Source of the DNA: Gluconobacter japonicus
GTDB taxonomy: Bacteria > Pseudomonadota > Alphaproteobacteria > Acetobacterales > Acetobacteraceae
NCBI RefSeq assembly: GCF_002723975.1
Contig: NZ_BEWO01000008.1
Location: forward strand, 62,001 to 126,000
Length of the DNA stretch: 64,000 bases
Direction: 5' to 3'
The notes beneath the pieces are model-generated. The model was not told the origin of the DNA. It made no database searches and saw only the letters and a list, made by a program, of their open reading frames with translations. The number at the start of each line of letters is the position of its first letter. Within the stretch, counting starts at the first letter, position 1. Of this stretch, positions 26,593 to 35,187 are shown piece by piece. The translations under genes were made by a program, and so were the position numbers.

Positions 26593-28986
26593 TCAGTATG
26601 TTGCGGAAATATTCGCAAGGAACGAGCGACCCACAGACGGCGTCGCACGATCCGAGAAAAGATTGCTGTAGTTGAGACGGTTATCGAGGTTATAGTCGTT
26701 CATGGCGATACGCCAGTGCTTGCCAAAATTATGGGAAATAACAGCATCCCACTCCATCGTCGCAGGCACGCGCGCTGTATTGGCCGCGTTGAGCCATACC
26801 CCGTCACGCCATGTCAGCCCACCGCCGAAGGTGAGGTTCCAGGGCTTGTTTGGCGCAATCGTGTAGGTGGACCAAATGGTCGCAGAGTTCTTGGGAGCAT
26901 ATTGGATCCGCTTGCCCACATTTGCTGCCGTCAGGGAACTGACGGTGGTCGCATCGTAGTAGGCGTAAGTGCCGATCATGGTCCAGTTCTTCAGGATCTC
27001 GCCTGAGACGCTAAGTTCGACGCCCTGATTGCGCTGACTATCGCTGGATGAGGAAACGGTGCCCGTAGAAGCGTCCGTCATGAGGGCGTTGCCCTTTTCA
27101 AGACGGAACACCGAGGCTGTGAAGCCCATACGCCCCTGAAACGCATTATATTTGGCGCCGAGTTCATAAAGGCTGCTGCGCTCCGGGCTGAATCCCTGCG
27201 TGGAGGATTTCAGAGGCTCGGAACTGTTGGTCACATACAGGCCCATAGGGGTCGTGGATTGTGCCCAGTTGAAATAGACCATGATGTTACTGGTCGGCGT
27301 GTACATGAGGCTGACGGTCGGATTGAAAGTATCCTGCGTCTGCCCATAAGACACGCCTGCTCCGGTCGTTCCGCCGTTTGCTGAGTAGTGGCTGTCCCAG
27401 TGATCCCAGCGGAAGCCGCCTCGTACGGAGAACCAGGACGTCAGCCAGATCTGGTCAGAGAAGAACGCGCCAACATCGGTGGCGTCACCTGTCTTGTACA
27501 GCGCATGTCCGACACCGGAAATATTGACGAGGTTTCCGCTATACTGGCCGACCGATCCAAGCAGCAAACCCGATTGTGTGGACGATGGGTGAAGCAGGCT
27601 TGTGGTGTCTTTCTGCGTGCCGTTCTGGCCATTGAAATTATAGGCTTGGTTCGTGCGCCGGTCATACACATGCTCGATATCCACACCGGCAATGATCTCG
27701 TGACGCAGGCGCCAGGTCGAGAATTTTGCGACGCCGGAAAATACATCCTGCACGGACCAGTCATTCTGCTGATAAGGTTCTGGGCCGCCCAGATGTCCGC
27801 GACGATTGATCTGGGCCGCAGCCGGGTTTGTGAAAAATTCAGCCGCGCAGGTCGTGTCGCAGCCCGGCTGGGAGGCTGAGAAATACCGACTATACAGTCC
27901 ACCGCGTAAATCATTGTACAGGGTGATATATTTGTTGAGATCAAACTTGAGGCGGCCGGTCAGCATGTCCACGTTCGAGACATCCTGATCATAACTCGTT
28001 CCATACCAGTTGTTCCGGTTCAGGCCATATTCTGTACCGGGCTTCGCAATGGCTGTTCCCGGTTTTGTAATCACTGGAACGCCGTAATCCGGAATACGGT
28101 TATCGGTCTGGTGGAAATATTCGAGCGTAAACGTCGTTCGCTTTCCGAGGCCAAATGCAATGGAGGGCGCTATGCCCCACCGGTGGGAATAAACATCGTT
28201 CCGGCCAACCGTATTGTTCTCGTTTCCCATGCCGGTAATGCGGATGGCTGTGGACTCACCAATTTGCTTGTTGAAATCGAGCGTTCCACGCGCATAGTCG
28301 CCAGATCCACCTGAAAGGCTGGCACCGTAGCTGTCCCCCAGATGCGCGACTTTTGTGGTGATATTGATGGCGCCACCGGTCGTACCGTTGCCGAAGACTT
28401 CCGAAGATGGCCCCTTGATGACGGTGATGTGGTCGTAATCGAAGCTGTCGCGTGTGTAGACGCCGAAATCACGCAATCCATTCTCGTAGATGTCGTTCTG
28501 GGCCTGAAAACCGCGGATCAGGAACTGGTCTCCCGCCATTCCGCCCTCGCCCTCCCCAACAGACGCTGTGATGCCCGGGACATTCCGCAGGGCTTCATCC
28601 AGGGATTTCACGTTCTGCTGCTCCATCAGAGCCTTGGGGACCACGTTGATGGTTTGCGGTGTATGCAGAACGTCCTGAGGCATGCGGCTGATGCCCACGG
28701 GCGATTGCAGAATGTTCATGGGAGAACCCACAACATGCAGATGCTCTGTCTCGGCAGCGGCAGCTTCGATGCTGTTCGCCTGCGTGGAGACTGACTTTTG
28801 CACAACGGGTTCAGGTTGGGTTTTCTGAGATGCAGGAGGCACAACAGCCTGATGGCGACGTCCTTGCGGATGCTTGACTTTATGATGTGGCGAACCGCTC
28901 TGGGCGTAGGCCGCAGAAGAGACCAGAGTTAGGCTTGCCGCGAGGGAAACGGCCCCCAGAGGGCGGTTAGAGTGTTTCGAGGACAT
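26593..28986 (-). CDS. TonB-dependent siderophore receptor
   Basis: About 797 residues from ATG 28986; the signal peptide covers ALGAVSLAASLTLVSSAAYAQ-type residues to about 30. A His/Pro/Lys-rich linker (about residues 31-75) precedes the plug, which shows VPKALMEQQNVKSLDEALRN, RGFQAQNDIYENG and ITVIKGPSSEVFGNGTTGG, ending in AINITTKVA. The barrel follows and ends in FLANISATY with an aromatic terminal residue. The plug and barrel match catecholate-type receptors such as FiuA/BfrZ in style. A Fur box lies 50 bases upstream. It differs from the receptor at 14497, so the strain has at least two iron-uptake specificities here. Confidence 0.92.
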   Translation of the reverse strand: MSSKHSNRPLGAVSLAASLTLVSSAAYAQSGSPHHKVKHPQGRRHQAVVPPASQKTQPEPVVQKSVSTQANSIEAAAAETEHLHVVGSPMNILQSPVGISRMPQDVLHTPQTINVVPKALMEQQNVKSLDEALRNVPGITASVGEGEGGMAGDQFLIRGFQAQNDIYENGLRDFGVYTRDSFDYDHITVIKGPSSEVFGNGTTGGAINITTKVAHLGDSYGASLSGGSGDYARGTLDFNKQIGESTAIRITGMGNENNTVGRNDVYSHRWGIAPSIAFGLGKRTTFTLEYFHQTDNRIPDYGVPVITKPGTAIAKPGTEYGLNRNNWYGTSYDQDVSNVDMLTGRLKFDLNKYITLYNDLRGGLYSRYFSASQPGCDTTCAAEFFTNPAAAQINRRGHLGGPEPYQQNDWSVQDVFSGVAKFSTWRLRHEIIAGVDIEHVYDRRTNQAYNFNGQNGTQKDTTSLLHPSSTQSGLLLGSVGQYSGNLVNISGVGHALYKTGDATDVGAFFSDQIWLTSWFSVRGGFRWDHWDSHYSANGGTTGAGVSYGQTQDTFNPTVSLMYTPTSNIMVYFNWAQSTTPMGLYVTNSSEPLKSSTQGFSPERSSLYELGAKYNAFQGRMGFTASVFRLEKGNALMTDASTGTVSSSSDSQRNQGVELSVSGEILKNWTMIGTYAYYDATTVSSLTAANVGKRIQYAPKNSATIWSTYTIAPNKPWNLTFGGGLTWRDGVWLNAANTARVPATMEWDAVISHNFGKHWRIAMNDYNLDNRLNYSNLFSDRATPSVGRSFLANISATY

Positions 28987-29036
28987 CGCATCAGGATCCT
29001 GTCGTGAGGATAAAAGCGACTTCCTTAGAGAGATAA

Positions 29037-29051
29037 TGCGAATTATTCGCA
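29037..29051. promoter_or_regulatory. Fur box upstream of the second siderophore receptor
   Basis: TGCGAATTATTCGCA is a perfect 7-1-7 palindrome; symmetry extends with one mismatch to about 29033-29055. It shares the pattern TGnGAATnATTCnCA with the site at 14467-14481. Distance to the receptor start is 50 bases, consistent with overlap of the promoter. Confidence 0.85.
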
Positions 29052-29146
29052 ATATAGCGAATGGGCTTATTTACACATTAAATCATAATATAGAAATTAA
29101 GTGACATATTTACCACGCAGGCTTGAGCTGAGCGGGAGAGCGCAAA

Positions 29147-29183
29147 AAAGAAAGCCGCTCTCGAAATGAGAAGCGGCTTTCTA
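29147..29183 (-). terminator. Rho-independent terminator after ribF
   Basis: AGAAAGCCGCT and AGCGGCTTTCT form a stem with a short inner loop. On the minus strand it is followed by a run of T. It lies about 25 bases beyond the ribF stop and separates ribF from the divergent leader of the receptor gene. Confidence 0.9.
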
Positions 29184-29208
29184 AAGCAGTATCATGACGA
29201 CGCGCGAA

Positions 29209-30132
29209 TCAAGCGGACAGGAGAGCCCGAGCCTCCTCGGCGTCCTGAGTGATCCGGGCTTTAAGTTCATCCAAACTGGAAAAACGCTTTTCTTCACGCA
29301 GCAGGGCGATCAGAGCAACGCTGAGAGTCTTGCCGTACAGGTCTTCTGAGAAGTCGAACAGATGTGCTTCCAGCCGGCTTTCCTGACCATCATTGATCGT
29401 TGGCCGGCGGCCAAGATTGGCGACGCCGGGAATGATGCGTCCGTCAGGCAAGGTCACGCGAACCGCATAAACGCCCCGAGCGGGTTCAAGATGCTGCCCG
29501 AGAGGGATATTGGCCGTTGGGAAACCGAGAAGACGGCCTCTCTGGTCCCCGTGTATGACGGGACCGACAATGGACCAGGGTCTTCCCAGCTCCTGAGCAG
29601 CGCGTTCGGGATAGCCTTCCTGGAGCAGGCGACGAATCCTGCTGGAAGAGATGGGACCACCTTCATCCGTAAGCTGAGGCACGATCGTGAGTCCAACCCC
29701 ATGGGGGGACAGAAGGGCTTCGAGAGTCTCCGTATTCCCTGTCCGGCGGTGCCCGAAAGCAAAATCCGCCCCGCAGGCAACATGCACAACACCCAGATGG
29801 CGGAGCAGAATATCTTCTACGAAGGCTTCGGCACTCAGATGTGAAAAAGCTTCATCGAACGGAATCTGGAAAACTTCAGAGACGCCCTGCTCTTCCAGCG
29901 TCTGCGCCCGGACGGACGGGAGCATCAGGCGACAGGGAGGATCCTGCGGACGAAACAGTTCTCTTGGGTGCGGGTCGAACGTGACGACCGACAGCGGATG
30001 ATCCGGGCGGGCAGCGCGCAGAGCATGCAGCAAATGAACATGCCCGCGATGGACACCATCAAAATTGCCGAGGGCCGCGACTGTTCCGCGCGCGCTGTCT
30101 GGTATGGATCGCCAGTCCGTATGCAGGGTCAT
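29209..30132 (-). CDS. ribF: Bifunctional riboflavin kinase / FAD synthetase
   Basis: A 307-residue enzyme that phosphorylates riboflavin to FMN and adenylates FMN to FAD. The N-terminal nucleotidyltransferase domain shows GNFDGVHRGHVHLL near residue 25 and ISSSRIRRLLQEG near residue 160. The C-terminal flavokinase domain shows VIHGDQRGRLLGFPTANIPL and GVANLGRRPTINDG. Its start overlaps the mtnC stop by 4 bases, so it is translated from the methionine-salvage transcript. FAD supply suits a host with many flavin dehydrogenases, but the linkage to mtn genes may be incidental. Confidence 0.95.
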   Translation of the reverse strand: MTLHTDWRSIPDSARGTVAALGNFDGVHRGHVHLLHALRAARPDHPLSVVTFDPHPRELFRPQDPPCRLMLPSVRAQTLEEQGVSEVFQIPFDEAFSHLSAEAFVEDILLRHLGVVHVACGADFAFGHRRTGNTETLEALLSPHGVGLTIVPQLTDEGGPISSSRIRRLLQEGYPERAAQELGRPWSIVGPVIHGDQRGRLLGFPTANIPLGQHLEPARGVYAVRVTLPDGRIIPGVANLGRRPTINDGQESRLEAHLFDFSEDLYGKTLSVALIALLREEKRFSSLDELKARITQDAEEARALLSA

Positions 30133-30809
30133 GTGGGGAGACTGAACTTCTGGGTGACGTCGTTCAGGTCAGCTGCGTGAGGTGCACCTTCATAGGGGAC
30201 TGTTTTGTCCTGCGGGCGCACGAGCTGGCAGATCTGAAATCCAGCCTCTTTCGCGGCATCCAGTTCTGCGCCGATATCGGACAGGAAAAGAATTTCTTCT
30301 GGCTTCAGAGCGCAGGCCTTGGCGATTTTCGTATAGGACGCCGCGTCTTTCTTGCCGCCTGTCGACAGATCGAAAAAACCGTCGAACAGAGACGTCAGAT
30401 CACCCTGTTCCGTATAACCGTACAGAAGCTTCTGGGATGGAACGGAGCCCGAAGAATATACGGCCAGACGCAGCCCCCCTTTGGACCATGCTTTCAGGGC
30501 TGGTGGCACGTCTTTGTAAAGATCCGCCCGGAGGGTGCCATCTTCGAAGCCCTGCCGCCATGTGATGCCCTGCAACGTCTTAAGCGGGGCGGCTTTCTCG
30601 TCCTTTGCCATCCAGTCCTGACAGACCTTCAGCGGATCCTCGCCGGGATGGGAAATCGCAATATCTGCCCGCGCACCGACGACCTGTGGGTTTGTGTGGT
30701 CTTCGATCAGGGCTGGAAGTGCCTTGGCCGCATAAGGGAACATGACGTCCCGCACGAAAGAAATCGGCAGGGTTGTGCCTTCGATATCAAGCAGGACGAG
30801 ACGGATCAT
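30129..30809 (-). CDS. mtnC: Enolase-phosphatase E1 (methionine salvage)
   Basis: A 226-residue HAD-superfamily enzyme that enolises and dephosphorylates 2,3-diketo-5-methylthiopentyl-1-phosphate to acireductone. HAD motif I is VLLDIEGTTLPISFV at the N-terminus, with the family's D-x-E-G-T instead of DxDGT. Motif II is AVYSSGSVPSQKLLYG, and motif III/IV is KKDAASYTKIAKA and EILFLSDIGAELDAAKEAG. It starts 9 bases after mtnD, whose product is the next enzyme in the pathway. Confidence 0.94.
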   Translation of the reverse strand: MIRLVLLDIEGTTLPISFVRDVMFPYAAKALPALIEDHTNPQVVGARADIAISHPGEDPLKVCQDWMAKDEKAAPLKTLQGITWRQGFEDGTLRADLYKDVPPALKAWSKGGLRLAVYSSGSVPSQKLLYGYTEQGDLTSLFDGFFDLSTGGKKDAASYTKIAKACALKPEEILFLSDIGAELDAAKEAGFQICQLVRPQDKTVPYEGAPHAADLNDVTQKFSLPT

Positions 30810-30818
30810 AGTGGGCTT

Positions 30819-31373
30819 TCAGGAGGCCGGTGAGACATCTGCGGGGAAGCGCTCGGCAATGTCGTCCCCAGTATATTTGGCAATCCAGCCGGTCGTATCG
30901 GTGAAGACACGCAGGGCGACCACATCAGGCGACGGGCCGGCATCGAACCAGTGCGGGATGCCTTCCGGCACTGAGATCAGGTCTCCGGCAGTGCACAGGA
31001 CGGAATAGATCCGGCCATGAATATGAAGAACGAACGCGCCCTGACCATGCACAAAGAAACGGACTTCATCTTCGCTATGGATATGTTCGGAGAGGAATTT
31101 CTTGCGCAGTTCCGGCAAATTGGGTGTGGAGGCGTTGATCCGCACGACGTCTGCACTGCCTGCACCCGTCTCGCCCATCAGCGTATCGAGATAAGGGCGA
31201 TAGGCGGCCAGAACTTCATCTGTCGTCGCGTCCTTGGCGGGCGTAACAGGCGCTGCCCAGCGTTCGAAACGGATATTGTGCGGGCGCAATGTCTCCGCGA
31301 TTTCGCCGGGAGACGTTACGTCCAGAAGGATCGTGTCGGGAGCATCGTCCCGATAGACGGTCAGTCTGCTCAT
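30819..31373 (-). CDS. mtnD: Acireductone dioxygenase
   Basis: A 184-residue cupin metalloenzyme that converts acireductone plus oxygen to formate and the keto acid precursor of methionine (Fe form) or to CO, formate and methylthiopropionate (Ni form). The metal ligands are visible in EHIHSEDEVRFFV (H-x-H-x4-E) and in PEGIPHWFD. Length is normal for the bacterial family. It lies 3 bases after mtnB and 9 before mtnC, forming one operon. Confidence 0.95.
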   Translation of the reverse strand: MSRLTVYRDDAPDTILLDVTSPGEIAETLRPHNIRFERWAAPVTPAKDATTDEVLAAYRPYLDTLMGETGAGSADVVRINASTPNLPELRKKFLSEHIHSEDEVRFFVHGQGAFVLHIHGRIYSVLCTAGDLISVPEGIPHWFDAGPSPDVVALRVFTDTTGWIAKYTGDDIAERFPADVSPAS

Positions 31374-31376
31374 GGT

Positions 31377-32003
31377 TCAGCGTGCTTTCTGAAGACGGGC
31401 GAGATGACAGGCAAGCAGGAACTCCAGGCCTTCAAGACGGGCCAGAGCCGTGAACATGTCCTTGCCCCACACGTAAACACCATGCCCGCGGATCAGATAA
31501 CCCAGACGCATATCCGGCAGCTTCGGAGCAACAACTGTCGCAAGCCGGGCAATATCCTGATCGTTGTGAAACAGGGGCAGATCAAGGCTGGTGTCGTGGG
31601 TCGTCTGGCCTTCGAAGACCTTCAGAACCTCGTAGCCTCCCAAGGTGATAGCGTCTGTTGGCTCATCCATGGACAGGATAGTGGCCGCGACGGAATGACC
31701 ATGCAGCACTGCCCCGATCGACGGATCATGCGCGTAAAGCTGGGTATGCAACAAGGTCTCGGCGCTGGCACGGTTCGCGGGATCAAGCGGCACGCCTTCA
31801 GGGGTGATCTGAATCACGTCCTGTTCCGTCAGGAAGCCCTTGTGGCCGCCAGAACGTGTGATGGCGATACGGCCATCGTCCAGACGCATGGACAGGTTGC
31901 CAGCCGTAGCCGGAACCCAACCGCGCTGATCCATCCGCTGACCCGCCCTTACAATCTGCCGGGCAGCCTCGGTCCATGCCGTATCAGACGTCGTGTTCAA
32001 CAT
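31377..32003 (-). CDS. mtnB: Methylthioribulose-1-phosphate dehydratase
   Basis: A 208-residue class II aldolase-fold enzyme; dehydrates methylthioribulose-1-phosphate in the methionine salvage pathway. Signs: GWVPATAGNLSMRL near residue 35, the zinc-binding histidines in GAVLHGHSVAATIL, and YLIRGHGVYVWG near the end. Its neighbours mtnD and mtnC decide between this function and a fuculose-phosphate aldolase. The ATG overlaps the tatA stop (TGATG). mtnA and mtnK/mtnP, needed for earlier steps, are not in this cluster. Confidence 0.94.
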   Translation of the reverse strand: MLNTTSDTAWTEAARQIVRAGQRMDQRGWVPATAGNLSMRLDDGRIAITRSGGHKGFLTEQDVIQITPEGVPLDPANRASAETLLHTQLYAHDPSIGAVLHGHSVAATILSMDEPTDAITLGGYEVLKVFEGQTTHDTSLDLPLFHNDQDIARLATVVAPKLPDMRLGYLIRGHGVYVWGKDMFTALARLEGLEFLLACHLARLQKAR

Positions 32004-32260
32004 CAGACCTGCGTACGGTGCGTATCGCTGTTGGTGGTCGTCTGGCTGTAACCGGGCGACTGGTTGGGAGGCGAGATGTGACCAGGTGGCTGGCTGTTTT
32101 CAGCCGGCGTCATGTTCTCGTCTTCGCCCATGTTCTTCTTGAAGGATTTGATTCCCTTCGCGAAGTCTCCCATCAGGCCGCTGATCTTTCCACCGCCGCC
32201 AAATACGACGAGCAGGACGACCGCCAGGATCAGCCAGTGAACGGGGCTCATGCTGCCCAT
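32003..32260 (-). CDS. tatA: Sec-independent protein translocase TatA
   Basis: An 85-residue TatA: N-terminal membrane helix ([17 protein letters not shown]), a hinge, an amphipathic helix ([22 protein letters not shown]), and a polar Pro/Gln/Ser-rich tail. TatA forms the pore that carries folded proteins with twin-arginine signals, such as the dehydrogenase small subunit at 40327 in this window. GGAG lies 9 bases before the ATG. No tatB or tatC is adjacent; separation of tatA from tatBC occurs in some acetic acid bacteria. Confidence 0.9.
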   Translation of the reverse strand: MGSMSPVHWLILAVVLLVVFGGGGKISGLMGDFAKGIKSFKKNMGEDENMTPAENSQPPGHISPPNQSPGYSQTTTNSDTHRTQV

Positions 32261-32331
32261 AATGTATTACTCCGAAAAGCCAAGGCTACACCTTCATGTG
32301 GCAAGGCTTGGGCGTTTGTGCAAGCGTTCGC

Positions 32332-32802
32332 TCAGGACGCATCATCCGGACCGGAGGCCGAAACGAAGCCGTAGGTTGGATAGGCCCTGCGTCCCAGGCC
32401 GTGAATGGGTGCCCACCAGACGCGAACGAGCGTCCAGTCATGATCGGGTGAAACATCCGTAATGGGAACATTGCGATCAATACGTCCCGGCTCCCAGTTA
32501 GCATGATCCACAAGGATCGTGCGTGAAGAAATCTGTCGTCGCACGATGGAAACGTGTCCGCTGGGTACGCGCGACGTCGCGCGGAAGACCAGAACCGAGC
32601 CCGCTATGGGACTATGACTGCGGGCGTAGTGCCCGGCGGACTGACGCCACCATGATGCTGCGTCTCCCCGAAGCTGGAGGCCGGTTCGGGAGCGGGCATA
32701 AGGTGCGCACTGGAGGGGGCCATTGAAACTGGCGCGGCTGAATTCACGGCTTCCCCCACAGGCCGTGAGGGATAACAGCAGGCAGAGCGCCAGTTTTTTC
32801 AC
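32332..32802 (-). CDS. CHAP-domain lipoprotein, probable cell-wall amidase
   Basis: A 156-residue protein with a lipoprotein signal (MKKLALCLLLSLTACGG, lipobox LTAC). The mature part resembles a CHAP/NlpC-like cysteine peptidase: LQCAPYARSRTGLQL places a candidate catalytic Cys near residue 32, GSVLVFRATSRVPSGHVSIVRR gives the histidine, and LVDHANW follows. Such enzymes cleave peptidoglycan peptides or amide bonds. Its start overlaps the recX stop by 4 bases, so it is co-translated with recX, a pairing I do not recognise as standard. Activity is inferred from the Cys/His pattern only. Confidence 0.78.
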   Translation of the reverse strand: MKKLALCLLLSLTACGGSREFSRASFNGPLQCAPYARSRTGLQLRGDAASWWRQSAGHYARSHSPIAGSVLVFRATSRVPSGHVSIVRRQISSRTILVDHANWEPGRIDRNVPITDVSPDHDWTLVRVWWAPIHGLGRRAYPTYGFVSASGPDDAS

Positions 32803-33464
32803 GGGCGGCTCCGAAATGCGATAATCCGGTCTTCTGCTTCCTCAAGGTCCATTTCAAGGGCTGTCTGCACGACGTCTCGTGAAAAGCCATTGCGTGCGAA
32901 GATTCCCATGATACGCATCGGGTCTTCCTGAGGTCGGTCAGAACGACAGAAAGGCCCAACACGACGCTTGCGCGCCAGAACGAGTGCTGCGGCGAGTTCG
33001 GCCTCATGGGCGGAATCATCAGATCGTTCGCCCAGCGATTCGTTGAGCGCGTCCTGTGTCACGTTCTGATCGACGCCTTTGGTCGCCAGATGGGCAGCGA
33101 CGGCGCGGCGGGAACGTCCGGTGCGCGTCAGGTTCAGGGCGCGGGAACGTGCAAATCCGGCATCATCCACTGCGCCCAGTTCTGTCATGGCGGAAACGAC
33201 ATCATCTACGGCGGGACGCAGGGAAGCGATCGTAGCTTCAGCCTCTTCTTCAGGCAGACCGGCTCGAACAGCGCGTGTTGCCCAGCGGCGCAGACGCCGC
33301 TCCAGCATCTGGCGCAGGCCGTGTTCGGTTGTGGCGAAACGGGCCAGATGAGCCAGAGCCGTTTCACGCAACACCTTGAAATCGGGAGCGGTTGGAATGT
33401 CCTCCATAGAGAAGGAGTATGCTGCCAAGTAGGCATTTACGGCAAGATCGGATGAGGCCATCAT
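32799..33464 (-). CDS. recX: RecX-family regulatory protein
   Basis: A 221-residue helical protein of the RecX type, which binds RecA filaments and limits recombinase activity. Recognised by three tandem three-helix repeats: ALAHLARFATTEHGLRQMLERRLRR (in parts), VDDAGFARSRALNLTRTGRSRRAVAAHLATKGV and DPMRIMGIFARNGFSRDVVQTAL. No recA gene is adjacent. The ATG at 33464 leaves only 6 bases to the divergent gene at 33471; the in-frame ATG at 33407 would leave room for a promoter and is an alternative start. Confidence 0.85.
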   Translation of the reverse strand: MMASSDLAVNAYLAAYSFSMEDIPTAPDFKVLRETALAHLARFATTEHGLRQMLERRLRRWATRAVRAGLPEEEAEATIASLRPAVDDVVSAMTELGAVDDAGFARSRALNLTRTGRSRRAVAAHLATKGVDQNVTQDALNESLGERSDDSAHEAELAAALVLARKRRVGPFCRSDRPQEDPMRIMGIFARNGFSRDVVQTALEMDLEEAEDRIIAFRSRP

Positions 33465-33470
33465 CGCCCC

Positions 33471-35036
33471 ATGAGCGACTCTTTTTCAGCCCGTCTCGAG
33501 GCGGCCGTCTCCGCCATTCCTGCCCGCTATCCCGGCCCCGGCGGGGCTATTGCCGTTGTAAAGGACGGCGAAGTTCTGGTGCGCCACACCTGGGGATACG
33601 CCAATGCGGAACGACGGCTTTCTTTTACGCCCTCTACCCTGTTCCGCATGTGCTCGATCACCAAGCAGTTTACCTGCGGTGTGATGCTGGATCTTTTTCA
33701 GGACCCCACAGAACTGGATGGGGATGTGGATGACCGCCTGCCCCAGCTTGATGAGCCTGCTCCGGGCGCCCTGCATCTGGCACATAACCAGTCAGGCCTG
33801 CGGGATTACTGGGCCGTGGCTATGCTGCATGGAGCACCGATCGAAGGAGACTTCGGAGACCGGGAAGCGCGCCGCGTTATTGATGGAACACGCACCCTCC
33901 AGTTCCAGCCAGGCACGTCCTATTCCTATGTGAACCAGAACTTCCGCCTTTTATCCGATATTCTGGAAGACAGGACGGGACGGAGCTTTGCGGAACTGCT
34001 TCAGACGTCCGTGTTCAATCCTGCCGGTATGGAACGCGCCATTCTGGCGGCCGAGACCCGCGCCATGCCGGACGGTACAATCGGCTATGAAGGCACTGTT
34101 GAAAGCGGCTTCCGACCGGCGATCAACAATGTTCTGTGGACAGGCGATGCCGGACTAGGCGCCTCGCTGGATGACATGATTGCCTGGGAGCGCTTCATTG
34201 ACGCCACCCGTGACGATCCGGACGGGCTTTACAATCGCCTCACAAGCCCGGTGACCTTTCTGGATGGTGCAGCTGCCCCCTATGGTTTTGGACTGCAACG
34301 CACCTCCATGTTCGGGCGGGATATGACGATGCATGGGGGCGCCCTGCGTGGCTGGCGTTCGCATCGTCTGCATGTGGCATCGGAGCGACTGTCCGTGGTG
34401 GTGATGTTCAATCATATGGCACCTGCTCAGGTGGCCGCAGCCCAGATTCTGGCTGCAGCTCTTGGCGTTCCTTATGAGCCGGAGCGGACGACCCAGCAGC
34501 CCCTTGAACTTTACGGGACGTATCTTGAACAGGAAACGGGCCTGTCTGCCCGAATCGAACCCGCGCCCGGAGGCGCACAGCTTCGCTATCTGATGGTTCC
34601 TGAAATGCTGGAAGGGGTTGCTCCTTCACGGGCAGAAACGCAGACCGTCCGTGTGGTGCGTCAGGGCGACGAAGTTCGCATGGAGCGTCCCGGTGAAAAC
34701 CGGGTTGGTATTCTAACAGCGTGTGATGAAACGCCGGGCGAGGATGTTGACGCTCTTGAAGGTGTCTATCGCTGCGAAGAGCTGGATGAGGCAGAAGTCA
34801 CCATCACACTGACAAATGGTGTCGTTTACGGCGGTTTCTCAGGCATTCTCGGCAATGGACGTATGGAGCCACTCCAAAGGCTGGCGAAGGATGTGTGGGT
34901 TCTGCCCTGCCCGCGCGCTCTGGATCATACCGCCCCGGGAGACTGGACGCTGGCCTTCGAGCGGGATGCGGCAGGTGTAAATGCGCTTCGCGTTGGGTGC
35001 TGGCTGGCCCGGGATCTCGTTTACAGGCGTGCCTGA
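33471..35036 (+). CDS. dap: D-aminopeptidase, S12 family
   Basis: A 521-residue penicillin-recognising hydrolase matching the length and layout of Ochrobactrum anthropi DAP, which releases N-terminal D-amino acids from peptides. The catalytic Ser-x-x-Lys is S62-I-T-K65 in MCSITKQF, Tyr153 lies in YSYVNQNF, and H288 in MHGGALRGW. Residues about 330-521 form two antiparallel beta-barrel domains typical of DAP. No signal peptide is visible, so action on cytoplasmic peptides is likely, perhaps in recycling of cell-wall peptides. Divergent from recX. Confidence 0.9.
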   Translation: MSDSFSARLEAAVSAIPARYPGPGGAIAVVKDGEVLVRHTWGYANAERRLSFTPSTLFRMCSITKQFTCGVMLDLFQDPTELDGDVDDRLPQLDEPAPGALHLAHNQSGLRDYWAVAMLHGAPIEGDFGDREARRVIDGTRTLQFQPGTSYSYVNQNFRLLSDILEDRTGRSFAELLQTSVFNPAGMERAILAAETRAMPDGTIGYEGTVESGFRPAINNVLWTGDAGLGASLDDMIAWERFIDATRDDPDGLYNRLTSPVTFLDGAAAPYGFGLQRTSMFGRDMTMHGGALRGWRSHRLHVASERLSVVVMFNHMAPAQVAAAQILAAALGVPYEPERTTQQPLELYGTYLEQETGLSARIEPAPGGAQLRYLMVPEMLEGVAPSRAETQTVRVVRQGDEVRMERPGENRVGILTACDETPGEDVDALEGVYRCEELDEAEVTITLTNGVVYGGFSGILGNGRMEPLQRLAKDVWVLPCPRALDHTAPGDWTLAFERDAAGVNALRVGCWLARDLVYRRA

Positions 35037-35109
35037 AGCCGTTCTTTCCCCGCAAGGGGTTTGACGGATTGCATTTCTGCCGCACAGTATGTGTCTGCGG
35101 AATCTTTGG

Positions 35110-35139
35110 CCCTGCCCCGGGCGACCGGGGCAGGGTTTT
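35110..35139 (+). terminator. Rho-independent terminator after the D-aminopeptidase gene
   Basis: CCCTGCCCCGG (35110-35120) and CCGGGGCAGGG (35125-35135) form a GC-rich stem with a 4-base loop, followed by TTTT. It lies 74 bases after the dap stop and 49 before argD. Confidence 0.9.
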
Positions 35140-35187
35140 CCGATTCTGCAGCTTTTCATTCACCCCGATTCAGGATCGTCGATCATC

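Noticed and set aside
35089-35187. N-terminal extension of argD
   Set aside because: The extension crosses a strong terminator hairpin and is not part of the aminotransferase family.
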